This document shows positions 9,084 through 17,073 of a stretch of DNA of 64,000 bases, in pieces. Below the pieces are notes generated by a model, which saw nothing but the letters and a program-made list of their open reading frames with translations, did no database searches and was not told the DNA's origin. The translations under genes were made by a program, and so were the position numbers. Numbering within the stretch: position 1 is the stretch's first letter; each line of letters begins with the position of its first letter. The stretch covers positions 338,237 to 402,236 of the forward strand of contig NZ_JADCUC010000004.1 in assembly GCF_016464365.1 (NCBI RefSeq), in the 5' to 3' direction. Source of the DNA: Sandaracinobacteroides hominis (lineage in GTDB: Bacteria > Pseudomonadota > Alphaproteobacteria > Sphingomonadales > Sphingomonadaceae).

Positions 9084-9084
9084 C

Positions 9085-9435
9085 CTACTTCTTCCGGAAC
9101 TGTTCATAGGTGACGTAGAGAATTGCTTCCAAGGCTTTGGCTCCTTCGTCACTGAGGTTTGGATCGGCCCGTAGAAAGGCTGTCACCTTGGCAAGGGATT
9201 CGGTGGGAGCGGCTGGAGCATTACTCGTATAGAAGGCGTCGGTATCAAGGCCTGCCCAATGCGATAATGCCCCTAAGCTGTCTACATCAGGCCGCTTGCC
9301 TTGTGACAGGCGGGTCAAAGTTGACGCACTGACCTGTGCTTCGTCGGCTACCTTGCGCCACGTCATACCTCGAGCCCGTCGGGTGCTATCCAGAGCAGCC
9401 ACAAACTTTTCCCCATCAAACTGAACGATTGTCAC
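9085..9435 (-). CDS. HTH (XRE-like) transcriptional regulator, ImmR-type partner
   Basis: 116 codons from a GTG at 9435 (VTIVQFDGEKFVAAL). A longer frame up to 9651 would run through the divergent DUF2188 gene and is less likely. Residues 15-65 contain an XRE-type helix-turn-helix (ARGMTWRKVADEAQVSASTLTRLSQG, KRPDVDSLGALSHWAG). The remainder is a helical C-terminal part. The neighbouring metallopeptidase is the usual partner for such a repressor. It is transcribed away from the DUF2188 gene, so the 98-bp gap between them probably holds its operator, but no clear palindrome was found there. Confidence 0.75.
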   Translation of the reverse strand: MTIVQFDGEKFVAALDSTRRARGMTWRKVADEAQVSASTLTRLSQGKRPDVDSLGALSHWAGLDTDAFYTSNAPAAPTESLAKVTAFLRADPNLSDEGAKALEAILYVTYEQFRKK

Positions 9436-9533
9436 CGTTTGACTCTTGCAATTCCGTTCGACATGCGCGATCTCCCTTTTTGCGTTGCAGACTCGCAACG
9501 CCTCGTCACTAACAGAACAAGGAAGCCCAGCCA

Positions 9534-9758
9534 ATGGCAGGCAAAAATCAACATGTTGTACCCCACTCGGAAGGCTGGGCAGTTCGTGGTGCCGGCAATA
9601 GCCGGGTATCGTCGATCCATTCGACTCAGGCCGAAGCGGCGCAGGCGGCACGTGACAGTGCGCAACGTCAGCACAGCGAGGTTCTGATCCACGGTCGGAA
9701 CGGTCAAATTCGCGAACGTGACAGCTATGGTAACGACCCCTTCCCGCCGAAGGGGTAA
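9534..9758 (+). CDS. DUF2188 domain protein
   Basis: 74 residues. AAGGAAG lies in front of the ATG. The whole protein is the DUF2188 domain: NQHVVPHSEGWAVRGAGNSR at the start, the helix TQAEAAQAARDSAQRQ and the conserved end VLIHGRNGQIRERDSYGNDPFPPKG. The family is widespread on plasmids, prophages and islands and has no settled function. It is divergent from the HTH/ImmA pair and runs toward another small gene. Cargo of cassette 1. Confidence 0.85.
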   Translation: MAGKNQHVVPHSEGWAVRGAGNSRVSSIHSTQAEAAQAARDSAQRQHSEVLIHGRNGQIRERDSYGNDPFPPKG

Positions 9759-9830
9759 ATCAGGGCGGGCCGCGTTCGGTGACGGCGCGGCCTACTTGTC
9801 GATAGGGGAACAATAATAGGGAGCAATAGA

Positions 9831-10103
9831 ATGATTAAGGGGTTGGATGCCTTCACTCGCCAACTGGCCGAGGCAGGTAAAGCGGCGGCCGTACTTGATG
9901 GCAACATAGTGTCGTTGAACTTCGATCCAGCGGACGCACGAAGCATACAAAAGGCCATCCACCATATGGAGCGCGCGGTCGACGCTAAAGTTGGCCGCTA
10001 TCGCAACAACCCGCTTGTCGCCGACATGGTGAAGCAGGCCAAAGCGCAGTTCCGAGAGGCCATAAGAAGGAAGGCTCGCGAGGCGAACGTGCGCGCCAGT
10101 TGA
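9831..10103 (+). CDS. Small helical protein downstream of DUF2188 gene
   Basis: 90 residues, mostly charged helix with Ala-rich N-terminal part (FTRQLAEAGKAAAVLDGNIVSLNFDPADARSIQKAIHHMERAVDAKV) and a basic C-terminus. GGGAGCAA precedes the ATG. No family recognised; similar short genes occur next to DUF2188 genes on mobile elements. The stop is nine bases before the right arm of cassette 1, so it is the last gene of this cargo. Confidence 0.7.
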   Translation: MIKGLDAFTRQLAEAGKAAAVLDGNIVSLNFDPADARSIQKAIHHMERAVDAKVGRYRNNPLVADMVKQAKAQFREAIRRKAREANVRAS

Positions 10104-10112
10104 ATAGTCTTC

Positions 10113-10172
10113 GAGGGTGCAGGGAAATCATTTCCCTGCCGGGTGGCGGGCAGAGCCCGCCCCGCCGGAGGC
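10113..10172 (-). repeat. Cassette 1 right arm
   Basis: Inverted copy of the left arm with one mismatch. Its outer edge (GCCGGAGGC) lies six bases from the TerC stop codon. Confidence 0.85.
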
Positions 10173-10178
10173 TAAGCC

Positions 10179-11165
10179 CTACCCCTTTGACAACTCCCCC
10201 TCGCCGCGCGTTTTCCACAGCGACCACCCCACGCCGCCGGCCAGGATGGCGAAGCTGATGGAGAGGCTCCACACCGCCGGGAACTTGCCGCCTTCGAAGG
10301 CGAGAAGGTCGCCCAGGAAGATCTTGGAGCCGATGAAGACCAGCAGCAGCGAGAGGGCGTATTTCAGATAGTGGAAGCGGTGCACCATCGCCGCCAGCGC
10401 GAAATACAAGGCGCGCAGGCCGAGGATGGCGAAGATGTTGGAGGTGTAGACGATGAACGGATCGGTGGTGATGGCAAAGATCGCCGGCACCGAATCCACC
10501 GCGAAGACAAGGTCCATGAACTCGACCATGACGAGGGCGAGGAAAAGGGGGGTTACCCAGGTTACGACCTTCCCCGTGGCATCGGCCTGTTTCACGAAGA
10601 AGCGGTTGCCGTGCAGCTCGCTGGTCACGTTCAGGTGGCGGCGCACCCATTTCAGCACCGGGGAGTTGGCGATGTCGGGCTCGGTTTCGGCCATGCGCCA
10701 CATCTGGATCCCGGTGTAGATGAGGAAGGCGGCGAAGACATAGAGCACCCAGTGGAGCTCGCTGACGAGGGCAGCGCCGGCGCCGATCATCAGGCCGCGC
10801 AGCACGATGACGCCGAGGATGCCCCAGAACAGCACCCGGTGCTGGTAGAGGCGGGGAATTGCGAGCGTCGAGAAGATCATGGCGATGACGAAGACATTGT
10901 CCATCGCCAGGCTTTTCTCGACGACGAAGCCGGTGACATATTCGGTGGCGGCCTGCTGGCCCAGTTGCCACCAGACGAAGCCGCCGAAGCCGAGACCGAG
11001 CGTGATGTAGCCGGCGGAGAGCCAGAGGCTTTCCTTGACACCGATTTCCTTTTCCTCGCGGTGGAGGACGCCGAGATCGAGCGTCAGCAGCAGGGCGACG
11101 GCGCCGAAGAACGCCGTCCACATCCAGATGGGCGTGCCCAGCCAGTCGTTCAGAAAAATGTCCAT
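10179..11165 (-). CDS. TerC/Alx family membrane protein
   Basis: 328 residues with about eight or nine transmembrane segments. Family signatures are DLGVLHREEKEIGVKESL (acidic residues of the metal site), ekSLAMDNVFVIAMIFSTLAIP and LVMVEFMDLVFAVDSVPAIFAIT. TerC/Alx proteins export manganese or calcium and are linked to tellurite resistance or to loading metals onto exported proteins. Which of these applies cannot be told. The yybP-ykoY manganese riboswitch that precedes alx in many bacteria was searched for upstream and not recognised. A GTTACA-N4-TGTAAC palindrome sits about 120 bp upstream, shared with the divergent hydrolase gene. Confidence 0.9.
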   Translation of the reverse strand: MDIFLNDWLGTPIWMWTAFFGAVALLLTLDLGVLHREEKEIGVKESLWLSAGYITLGLGFGGFVWWQLGQQAATEYVTGFVVEKSLAMDNVFVIAMIFSTLAIPRLYQHRVLFWGILGVIVLRGLMIGAGAALVSELHWVLYVFAAFLIYTGIQMWRMAETEPDIANSPVLKWVRRHLNVTSELHGNRFFVKQADATGKVVTWVTPLFLALVMVEFMDLVFAVDSVPAIFAITTDPFIVYTSNIFAILGLRALYFALAAMVHRFHYLKYALSLLLVFIGSKIFLGDLLAFEGGKFPAVWSLSISFAILAGGVGWSLWKTRGEGELSKG

Positions 11166-11284
11166 AACCCCTCACAGGTTCGCAAAAATGACGCCGCGTC
11201 CGCGCCGATAGATCGCGCGGTTCCGACATCGCCGTGCGCGCCCGCACGGCCAGAGGGGCCCGGAACTCCTGCGGCGGGAAGTAG

Positions 11285-11300
11285 GTTACAGGATTGTAAC
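11285..11300. promoter_or_regulatory. GTTACA-GGAT-TGTAAC palindrome between divergent genes
   Basis: A perfect 6-bp inverted repeat with 4-bp spacer in the gap between terC (minus) and the alpha/beta hydrolase (plus). Its size and symmetry suit a TetR-type or similar operator; no regulator gene is adjacent. Confidence 0.35.
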
Positions 11301-11361
11301 TTCAAGCGGGTGGAATGTCGCAGACCTTGAAGCGTGGCCTTTGCGCGACCAATGTCAGGGA

Positions 11362-12015
11362 ATGGTTTCCCCTTCGGCCGATGCCGTTCTTCTTTTGCAT
11401 GGACATGGGCGTACCGGCATGTCGATGGGCTTTCTTGGAACTGCCCTTCGCGCGCAGGGCTATCGCACCTTTGCGCCCAGCTATGGGTTTCGCCGGTCGT
11501 TGCCGCGCATTCTCGATGTGCTGGGCCCGCAGGTGGAGGCGTTTGCCCGGGCGGTGCCGGGGCAGATGCATATCGTCACCCACTCGCTGGGCGGGCTGGT
11601 GTCGCGGGCGCTGATCCACGCCCATCGCCCGCCCAACCTTGGCCGGGTGGTGATGCTGGCGCCGCCGAACTGCGGTTCGGAGCTGGCCGATCTGCTGACC
11701 GACCTGAAGCTCTCGGGGGCGGTGCTGGGGCCGATCTCCAGCCATCTGTGCACCAGGCGGCTGCAGCGCGACGAGGAGCTGCTGGGCAAGGTGGACTATC
11801 CGCTGGGGATCATCGCCGGCACGCGCAGCTTTACGCCGATCACCGATCGCTTCCTGCCAAAGCCGAACGACGGCACGGTTTCCGTTGCTTCCACCATCCT
11901 GCCGGGGATGGCCGATCACATCAGCGTGCCGGTGCCGCACACGATGATGCCGGTGCACCCGCAAAGCATTGCGCAGGTGGAAGCCTTCCTGCGCGACGGC
12001 AGGTTCGACCGCTAG
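11362..12015 (+). CDS. Alpha/beta hydrolase (lipase-like esterase)
   Basis: 217 codons from the ATG at 11362; a TTG at 11341 in the same frame is an alternative start. The oxyanion HGHGRTG motif is near residue 13 and the nucleophile elbow is THSLGG, with the catalytic Ser in HIVTHSLGGLVSRAL. The C-terminal HTMMPVHP supplies a likely catalytic His. No signal peptide. The family includes esterases and PGAP1-like lipases; the substrate is unknown. It runs divergently from terC, and its stop codon overlaps the stop of the converging DUF900-like gene (CTAG). Confidence 0.85.
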   Translation: MVSPSADAVLLLHGHGRTGMSMGFLGTALRAQGYRTFAPSYGFRRSLPRILDVLGPQVEAFARAVPGQMHIVTHSLGGLVSRALIHAHRPPNLGRVVMLAPPNCGSELADLLTDLKLSGAVLGPISSHLCTRRLQRDEELLGKVDYPLGIIAGTRSFTPITDRFLPKPNDGTVSVASTILPGMADHISVPVPHTMMPVHPQSIAQVEAFLRDGRFDR

Positions 12016-13316
12016 GGCGCTGGCGCCGCCCCGGTCTTCCTTGCTGTCGCCAGCACCGTCTCCAGCCGGGCGTCGTAATCGGGCGGAAAGGTCCAATAGG
12101 TCAGCCCGCCGTCCGCCGTCGCCCGCTCCAGCCCGCGCTGTTCCGGGGGCAGCCCGAACAGCAGCAGCAGCAGCACGTCGCTGGAAACCCAGGGGTCGGT
12201 GTACCAGAAGCCGTGCGAGCGGGGGCTGAGGCCGGGGATATTTTCGGGCCGCACCCGCACCACTTCCAGGCCGTCGCGCGAAGCCCCCAGCAGGAAGCGC
12301 GCCTGCCCCGGGGAAAGCTCCTCCATGTCGGGCCGCCCCGCGCGGGAGGCGCGGTTCACCACTTCGGAAAGGCGCAGCGCGGAATCGCCCATGTTCACCG
12401 CCACGCTCACCCGGCCGGCCACCGCCTTATAGTCGCGCAGGTCGTCGACGAAGCCGCGGAAATCGGCGTCGGGCGCCGCGTGATAGACTTCGCCCAGCCT
12501 CGGGTCGCGCCCCGTGTCCTTCGCCCAGCGGCCCACCTGCGCCAGCCCGTCGCTCGCCACCGTGCCGCCGGCCGAATAGCTGAGCACGTCGATCCTGCGC
12601 ACCCTGGTGTGCGCCGCCAGCAGCTCCACCAGCCGCGCGAGCTGCGGCGCGGCGCCAAAGGCCGTTTCGATGTCGCGCGGATAGACGAGGAAATTCTCCG
12701 CCGTCGGCCAGGCGAACAGCAGCACCACCGAATTCTGCCCGGTGAAGTGCCGGAGCTGCGCGGCCTGCCCGGCCGCCCGCTCCACCGTGGAATTGGCGCC
12801 ATGGACATAGATGATGATGTCGTGATCGGGGCTGCGCGCCACGGCCTCGTCCACCAGCCCCAGCCAGGCGCGCATGCCCGCGGGCAGCGGCGGCCCGTCC
12901 TCCGGGCGCTCCGCGTCGTCCAGCACGCCCAGCTCGGTCATCGCCTCCAGGATCAGCTGCGGGCGGCGCTCGTCCTGCGCCAGCCCCATCGACCATTCAT
13001 AGACCTTGTCCCACGTCGTACCCGCGCCGCCGATGCGCACGGTGGTGACGCCCAGGTTCAGGTTGCGCCCTGGCGTGACGGCATAGAGGCGATCGTTGCG
13101 CGGCCCCACCGGCAGCCGGTTGGTAGCATAGAAAAGCTCGATCCGGTTGTCCTGCCGCAGGTACGGATTGGCGGCAAACAGCGCCGAGCCCGATTTCCGG
13201 AACGCCAGCGGCGTCGGCATCAGCCGCATCGGCGGCTGGTGGAACGACAGCAGGATGGTGACGATGACGCCGACAAGCGCCAGAAAACCCAGCCATCTTC
13301 CAATGCGGCGCCCCAT
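12012..13316 (-). CDS. Membrane-anchored alpha/beta hydrolase (DUF900-like)
   Basis: 434 codons from the ATG at 13316 (MGRRIGRWLGFLALVGVIVTILLSF), which gives one N-terminal transmembrane anchor. A DUF900-type hydrolase domain follows: ELFYATNRLP near residue 60, IIIYVHGANSTVERAAGQ as oxyanion region and DVLSYSAGG as the nucleophile elbow. Such proteins are found attached to the membrane facing the periplasm; their substrates are unknown. Its stop overlaps that of the previous gene, and its start faces the ALDH gene, so the 77-bp gap at 13317-13393 must contain two divergent promoters. Confidence 0.85.
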   Translation of the reverse strand: MGRRIGRWLGFLALVGVIVTILLSFHQPPMRLMPTPLAFRKSGSALFAANPYLRQDNRIELFYATNRLPVGPRNDRLYAVTPGRNLNLGVTTVRIGGAGTTWDKVYEWSMGLAQDERRPQLILEAMTELGVLDDAERPEDGPPLPAGMRAWLGLVDEAVARSPDHDIIIYVHGANSTVERAAGQAAQLRHFTGQNSVVLLFAWPTAENFLVYPRDIETAFGAAPQLARLVELLAAHTRVRRIDVLSYSAGGTVASDGLAQVGRWAKDTGRDPRLGEVYHAAPDADFRGFVDDLRDYKAVAGRVSVAVNMGDSALRLSEVVNRASRAGRPDMEELSPGQARFLLGASRDGLEVVRVRPENIPGLSPRSHGFWYTDPWVSSDVLLLLLFGLPPEQRGLERATADGGLTYWTFPPDYDARLETVLATARKTGAAPAP

Positions 13317-13393
13317 GTGCCAGACCCTAGCCGCAGGTTCGGCAGCGCCGCAAGCCTGTGGCAAAAGGCGCGCGAAAGCGGCATGGGCGGCGG

Positions 13394-14890
13394 ATGCCTG
13401 AAACAGCCTCCACCGAAGCGCTAACCCTTCTCTCCGGCTTCGGCGTGCCGCTGGCCGCCACCGGACTTGCCGCCAGCTCGCCCATCGACGGCGGGCTGAT
13501 CGGCCACGTCGCCCCCACGGCGGATGTGGGCGCCGCCATCGCCCGCGCCGAAATCGCCTTCCGGCGCTGGCGCAGCGTCCCCGCCCCCCAGCGCGGCGAG
13601 CTCGTCCGCCTGCTGGGCGAGGAACTGCGCCGCGAGAAATCCGCGCTGGGCCGCCTTGTCACCATCGAATGCGGCAAGATCCTCTCCGAAGGCGAGGGCG
13701 AGGTGCAGGAGATGATCGACATCTGCGATTTCGCCGTCGGCCTCTCCCGCCAGCTCTACGGCCTCACCATCGCCAGCGAACGCCCCGGCCACCGCATGAT
13801 GGAACAATGGCACCCGCTGGGCCCCGTCGCCGTCATCTCCGCCTTCAATTTCCCGGTCGCCGTCTGGTGCTGGAACGCCGCCCTCGCCCTCGTCTGCGGC
13901 AATCCGGTGATCTGGAAACCGTCCGAGAAAACGCCGCTAACCGCGCTGGCCGTGCAGGCCTTGTTCGACCGCGCCCACGCCAAGTTCGCAGGCGCCATTC
14001 CCGATCTCTCGCAGGTAATCATCGGCGGGCCCGAGGCCGGCAACGCCCTTGTCGAGGACAGGCGCATCGCCCTTGTCTCGGCCACCGGCTCCACCGCCAT
14101 GGGCCGCAAGGTGGCGCCGAAACTGGCCGAACGCTTCGCCCGCGCCATCCTGGAGCTGGGCGGCAACAACGCCCTCATCGTCGCCCCCTCGGCAGACCTC
14201 ACGCTCGCCATCCCCGCCATCGCCTTCGCCGCCATGGGCACCGCCGGCCAGCGCTGCACCACGCTGCGCCGCCTGATCGTCCACGAAAGCCTGATGGAAA
14301 CGCTGGTGCCGCGCCTGAAAGCCGTATGGGCCAGCGCCGTAGTCGGCGATCCGCGCGAACCGGGCACCCTCGTCGGACCGCTGATCGACGAAGCCGCGAG
14401 CGAAGCCATGACCGCCGCGCTCGCTGCCGCCGGGGAGGCCGGCGGCACCGTCCATGGCGGCGAACCGGTAAACCGCGCCGGCAGCTACCGCCGCCCCGCC
14501 CTCGTCGAAATGCCCGCGCAAACCGGCCCGATGCTCCGCGAAACCTTCGCCCCCATCCTCTACATCGTGCCTTACGTCACCCTCGAAGACGCCATCGCCC
14601 TCAACAACGACGTCAGCGCCGGCCTCTCCTCCGCCATCTTCACCCGCGACATGCAGGAAGCCGAACTCTTCGTCTCCGCCACCGGCTCCGACTGCGGCAT
14701 CGCCAACGTCAACATCGCCACCTCCGGCGCGGAAATCGGCGGCGCCTTCGGCGGCGAAAAGGAAACCGGCGGCGGCCGCGAATCCGGCTCAGACAGCTGG
14801 CGCGCCTATATGCGCCGCACCACCAACACGCTGAACTACTCCAACGCCCTGCCCCTCGCCCAGGGCGTCCGCTTCGATATCGAAGGCTGA
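13394..14890 (+). CDS. amaB: Aldehyde dehydrogenase, ALDH7/AmaB type (probable L-piperidine-6-carboxylate dehydrogenase)
   Basis: 498 codons. The ALDH core is complete: FNFPVAVWCWNAA, the NAD-binding GSTAMGR, catalytic Glu in ELGGNN (about residue 254) and nucleophile Cys in GTAGQRCTT (about residue 288). The N-terminal signature IDICDFAVGLSRQLYGLTIASERPGHRMMEQWHPLGP is characteristic of ALDH7 (antiquitin), whose bacterial members oxidise L-piperidine-6-carboxylate to 2-aminoadipate in lysine catabolism. The substrate assignment rests on this resemblance; no other lysine-degradation gene is nearby. It is followed six bases later by the fRMsr gene. Confidence 0.85.
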   Translation: MPETASTEALTLLSGFGVPLAATGLAASSPIDGGLIGHVAPTADVGAAIARAEIAFRRWRSVPAPQRGELVRLLGEELRREKSALGRLVTIECGKILSEGEGEVQEMIDICDFAVGLSRQLYGLTIASERPGHRMMEQWHPLGPVAVISAFNFPVAVWCWNAALALVCGNPVIWKPSEKTPLTALAVQALFDRAHAKFAGAIPDLSQVIIGGPEAGNALVEDRRIALVSATGSTAMGRKVAPKLAERFARAILELGGNNALIVAPSADLTLAIPAIAFAAMGTAGQRCTTLRRLIVHESLMETLVPRLKAVWASAVVGDPREPGTLVGPLIDEAASEAMTAALAAAGEAGGTVHGGEPVNRAGSYRRPALVEMPAQTGPMLRETFAPILYIVPYVTLEDAIALNNDVSAGLSSAIFTRDMQEAELFVSATGSDCGIANVNIATSGAEIGGAFGGEKETGGGRESGSDSWRAYMRRTTNTLNYSNALPLAQGVRFDIEG

Positions 14891-14896
14891 ACCGAC

Positions 14897-15391
14897 ATGT
14901 ATCAGGCCCCCAAACTCTCCGCCGCCAACCCCACCGAATTCTACGCGGAACTCGCCCAGCAACTCGAAGGGCTGCTGTTCGGCGAACGCAACTGGCTGGC
15001 CAACAGCGCCAACTTCGCCGCGCTGCTGTGGGACCAGATGCCGGACCTCAACTGGGCCGGCTTCTACCTCGTGGAACCCGCCACCGGAGACCTCGTAGTA
15101 GGCCCCTTCCAGGGCAAACCCGCCTGCGCCCGCATAGCCCCAGGCCGCGGCGTCTGCGGCACAGCCCTCAGCGAAAACCGAGCCCAACTGGTCCCCGACG
15201 TCCACGCCTTCCCCGGCCACATAGCCTGCGACGCCGCCTCCCGCTCCGAACTGGTCATCCCACTGATGCGCGACGGCACGGTCATCGGAGTCCTCGATCT
15301 CGACAGCCCACTACCGTCGCGCTTCACCCCCGAAGACCAAGCCGGCCTCGAACGCCTGCTGGACATGTTGCTGTCGTCCAGCGACTTTTAG
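14897..15391 (+). CDS. msrC: Free methionine-(R)-sulfoxide reductase, GAF domain
   Basis: 164 residues forming one GAF domain. The three family cysteines are present as Cys77, Cys87 and Cys111 (KPACARIAPGRGVCGTA, HIACDAASRSE), with the same +10 and +24 spacing as the catalytic and resolving cysteines of E. coli fRMsr. The enzyme reduces free methionine R-sulfoxide in the cytoplasm with thioredoxin. The gap of six bases to the ALDH gene suggests cotranscription. The left arm of cassette 2 starts ten bases after the stop. Confidence 0.9.
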   Translation: MYQAPKLSAANPTEFYAELAQQLEGLLFGERNWLANSANFAALLWDQMPDLNWAGFYLVEPATGDLVVGPFQGKPACARIAPGRGVCGTALSENRAQLVPDVHAFPGHIACDAASRSELVIPLMRDGTVIGVLDLDSPLPSRFTPEDQAGLERLLDMLLSSSDF

Positions 15392-15401
15392 CAAACAACA
15401 A

Positions 15402-15646
15402 CGCAGGGGCTCTGCCCCTGCACCCCGGCCCCCGGATCGAGTCCGGGGCAGGCATCCAATGATTTCCCTGCACCCTCAATATTGGTGGCAGATCGGGTGG
15501 AATGGAGCGAACGGAAAGCTTGATGGCCTGCGGCGCTGAGTCGGATTTGCGCGAAATTTCAGCCATAAACGCCGACCAAACCCCACCTCAAAACCCGCTC
15601 AGGCTGAGCTTGTCGAAGCCCGACCCGAATTAAGTATACTGTCCCC
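15402..15646 (+). repeat. Cassette 2 left composite arm
   Basis: Begins with CGCAGGGGCTCTGCCCCTGC, continues with a CCCCGGATCGAGTCCGGGG hairpin that replaces part of the usual outer edge, then the core half ATGATTTCCCTGCACCCTC and the inner segment up to AAGTATACTGTCCCC. The inner 150 bp closely match the inverted right arm. Confidence 0.75.
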
Positions 15647-15672
15647 GGAATTCCCCTGTCCCCGGAATTCCC
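15634..15672. repeat. GGGGACA/GAATTCC repeat cluster 1
   Basis: Two units reading GTCCCCGGAATTCCC directly inside the left arm. Repeats of this type are often found around REP-associated tyrosine (Y1) transposases; none is present here. Confidence 0.6.
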
Positions 15673-15711
15673 AGTCGACTTTCCTTTGACTACTATGCAG
15701 AAGTTTATGAT

Positions 15712-16056
15712 CTATTGGATTTTTATCTCCAATGAATCACGACTTAGCTTTGCATACACAGGGTGCCCTCCTCGATAAACATAAAAACACTCTCCGGTCC
15801 GAGGAATCATTTTTTCACATTCCCCTTGCGAAGCCTTAAATAGTGATTTGACGACTTCATCGTTCTCATTTCGGATTCGAATAAGATAAACTGTATAATC
15901 GCCGAATTCTTTCGGCATCACTCTAATTTTTTCATCGGAAGCGGTAATACCTGCCTGCTGACTGAGAATAACTGCATTACGTGAGGCGCAACCCTGCATA
16001 AGAGGCATGAGGGCAATTGCAACCAAAGCGCAAATTTTAAGGGTATGTAATTGCAT
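15712..16056 (-). CDS. Small lipoprotein of unknown function
   Basis: 114 codons from the ATG at 16056, preceded by AGGAGGGG. MQLHTLKICALVAIALMPLMQGC is a lipoprotein signal with lipobox MQGC, so the mature protein starts with a lipidated Cys and is about 90 residues. The mature part (KIRVMPKEFGDYTVYLIRIRNENDEVVKSL) looks beta-rich, with a Cys pair in GECEKMIPRTGECF. No family recognised. Codon use is AT-richer than the host genes. Its ribosome binding site ends exactly where an IS5-type remnant begins (16071), so its original promoter may have been lost or replaced. Confidence 0.65.
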   Translation of the reverse strand: MQLHTLKICALVAIALMPLMQGCASRNAVILSQQAGITASDEKIRVMPKEFGDYTVYLIRIRNENDEVVKSLFKASQGECEKMIPRTGECFYVYRGGHPVYAKLSRDSLEIKIQ

Positions 16057-16070
16057 AATCGGCCCCTCCT

Positions 16071-16352
16071 GAGAGCCCGTTTGATAATGGGTTGAGTGGC
16101 CGCTGCTGACGTGATTCAAGCTTGGGATGTGGACCCGAGCGAGCCGTGACAGGATGGCTGAACATGAGAAGCGAGCCAAGCGCTACCCGACCGATCTGAC
16201 GGATGCGGAGTGGGAGATCGTCCGTCCGTTCTTGCCCACGCCGCCGAAGCGCGGGCGCAATCCCACGACGGACCTGCGCGAGGTATTGAACGCTTTGCGG
16301 TATCTGGCTCGCTCGGGCGGAGGCTGGCGCATGCTGCCCAAGGATCTTCCGC
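16071..16352 (+). mobile_element. IS5-family insertion sequence remnant (5' end and N-terminus of transposase)
   Basis: The ATG at 16154 starts a frame reading MAEHEKRAKRYPTDLTDAEWEIVRPFLP...RGRNPTTDLREVLNALRYLARSGGGWRMLPKDLPP, the N-terminal domain of IS5-family (IS1031-like) transposases. The sequence GAGAGCCCGTTTGATAATGG at 16071 fits an IS end. The frame breaks at 16352, where GAATTCCGGGGACAG repeats start, so the catalytic DDE part and the right end are missing. Non-functional. Confidence 0.8.
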
Positions 16353-16401
16353 CGGGGAATTCCGGGGACAGGACAGGGAATTCCGGGGACAGGAATTCCC
16401 C
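16352..16401. repeat. GGGGACA/GAATTCC repeat cluster 2
   Basis: Three units of GGGAATTCCGGGGACAG in tandem or partly inverted form replace the rest of the IS5 transposase and mark a recombination junction. Confidence 0.65.
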
Positions 16402-16404
16402 ATA

Positions 16405-16785
16405 CTATTTAAAATAGTCTCTGACACTAATAATTCTATATATAGTTGCGACCAAGGTTACGGTTAAAAAAATAATAGTTGAAAATATAAGGACATATTG
16501 CAAAATATCGTCAACTTTACCAAGTTTAAAATAGAAAGTGTAGTTTAAAATTAGCCAATAAAGTATCGACACAAATAAATAAAAGGTAGTAAACTTCCCC
16601 GAAGAGATTTTCAAGAATTTAGAATAAATATACAAAATGAACAATACAATCCACATCATTGAAGATAGGATTAGCGATGCTCTGTATGCATTTGAAAATA
16701 CGATAAAAATCGCACTAATGATGTTTGAAAAAAAGATTCCATTAATAGAAAATCTAATACCTTGCATATTAACAAGCCGATCCAT
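16405..16785 (-). CDS. Small 4-TM membrane protein, AT-rich
   Basis: 126 residues with four hydrophobic segments (about residues 14-32, 39-56, 65-83 and 95-115) and a short basic C-terminus. Codon use is very AT-rich, unlike any host gene in the window, a clear sign of transfer. The ATG at 16785 overlaps the TAA of the preceding frame (TAATG), so translation is coupled. No family recognised. A coupled membrane protein behind the end of a larger protein is a layout also seen for immunity genes, but nothing in the sequence proves that role. Confidence 0.6.
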   Translation of the reverse strand: MDRLVNMQGIRFSINGIFFSNIISAIFIVFSNAYRASLILSSMMWIVLFILYIYSKFLKISSGKFTTFYLFVSILYWLILNYTFYFKLGKVDDILQYVLIFSTIIFLTVTLVATIYRIISVRDYFK

Positions 16786-17073
16786 TATTTTACTGTCATT
16801 GGATGAGTTTGAATTCTTCTCTTTTTCACCCCATTAGTCGTCGTTCTATTTATTACGATATCTGATATCATTGGTGTGGCGCCGGAGCCCAAAATCGACA
16901 AGTCCGCTAGGGAGCCTAGAACTATGTCAGGAACAGCTTGCGCCATCCCCGCCCATCCTGATTGATCACCCGACGCATACATTAACGCGTACCCGATAAA
17001 TGTAACAAGTTCGGCGCTCTGATACGCGCGAACGCCTGCTCCTGCTATCGCTAATCCCGGAATACTGCCCTCG
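16785..17073 (-). pseudogene. 3' fragment of a larger protein gene, 5' end cut by repeat cluster
   Basis: The frame is open from repeat cluster 3 (17073) to a TAA at 16785 and reads GSIPGLAIAGAGVRAYQSAEL, then VTFIGYALMYASGDQSG, ending ...KKRRIQTHPMTVK. About 96 codons survive. An internal ATG at 16982 could give a 65-residue product, but it has no ribosome binding site. The continuous, plausible amino-acid sequence upstream of that ATG indicates a truncated gene. No family recognised. It is coupled to the 4-TM gene by TAATG. Confidence 0.5.

Larger units (their letters stand above)
8258..10172. mobile_element. Cassette 1: 60-bp inverted repeats around a repressor/ImmA-DUF2188 module
   Basis: Arms 8258-8317 and 10113-10172 are inverted copies matching at 59 of 60 positions by eye. 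They enclose 1795 bp holding a minus-strand HTH plus ImmA/IrrE pair and a divergent plus-strand DUF2188 plus small-protein pair. The interior is less GC-rich than the host genes. Each outer edge lies within a few bases of a host gene's stop codon (M20 peptidase on the left, TerC on the right). No target-site duplication is obvious and no transposase is inside. The interpretation as a mobile cassette is inference. Confidence 0.6.

Noticed and set aside
11166..11340. Possible yybP-ykoY manganese riboswitch in front of terC
   Set aside because: The conserved riboswitch core was not found; only the GTTACA palindrome is notable.
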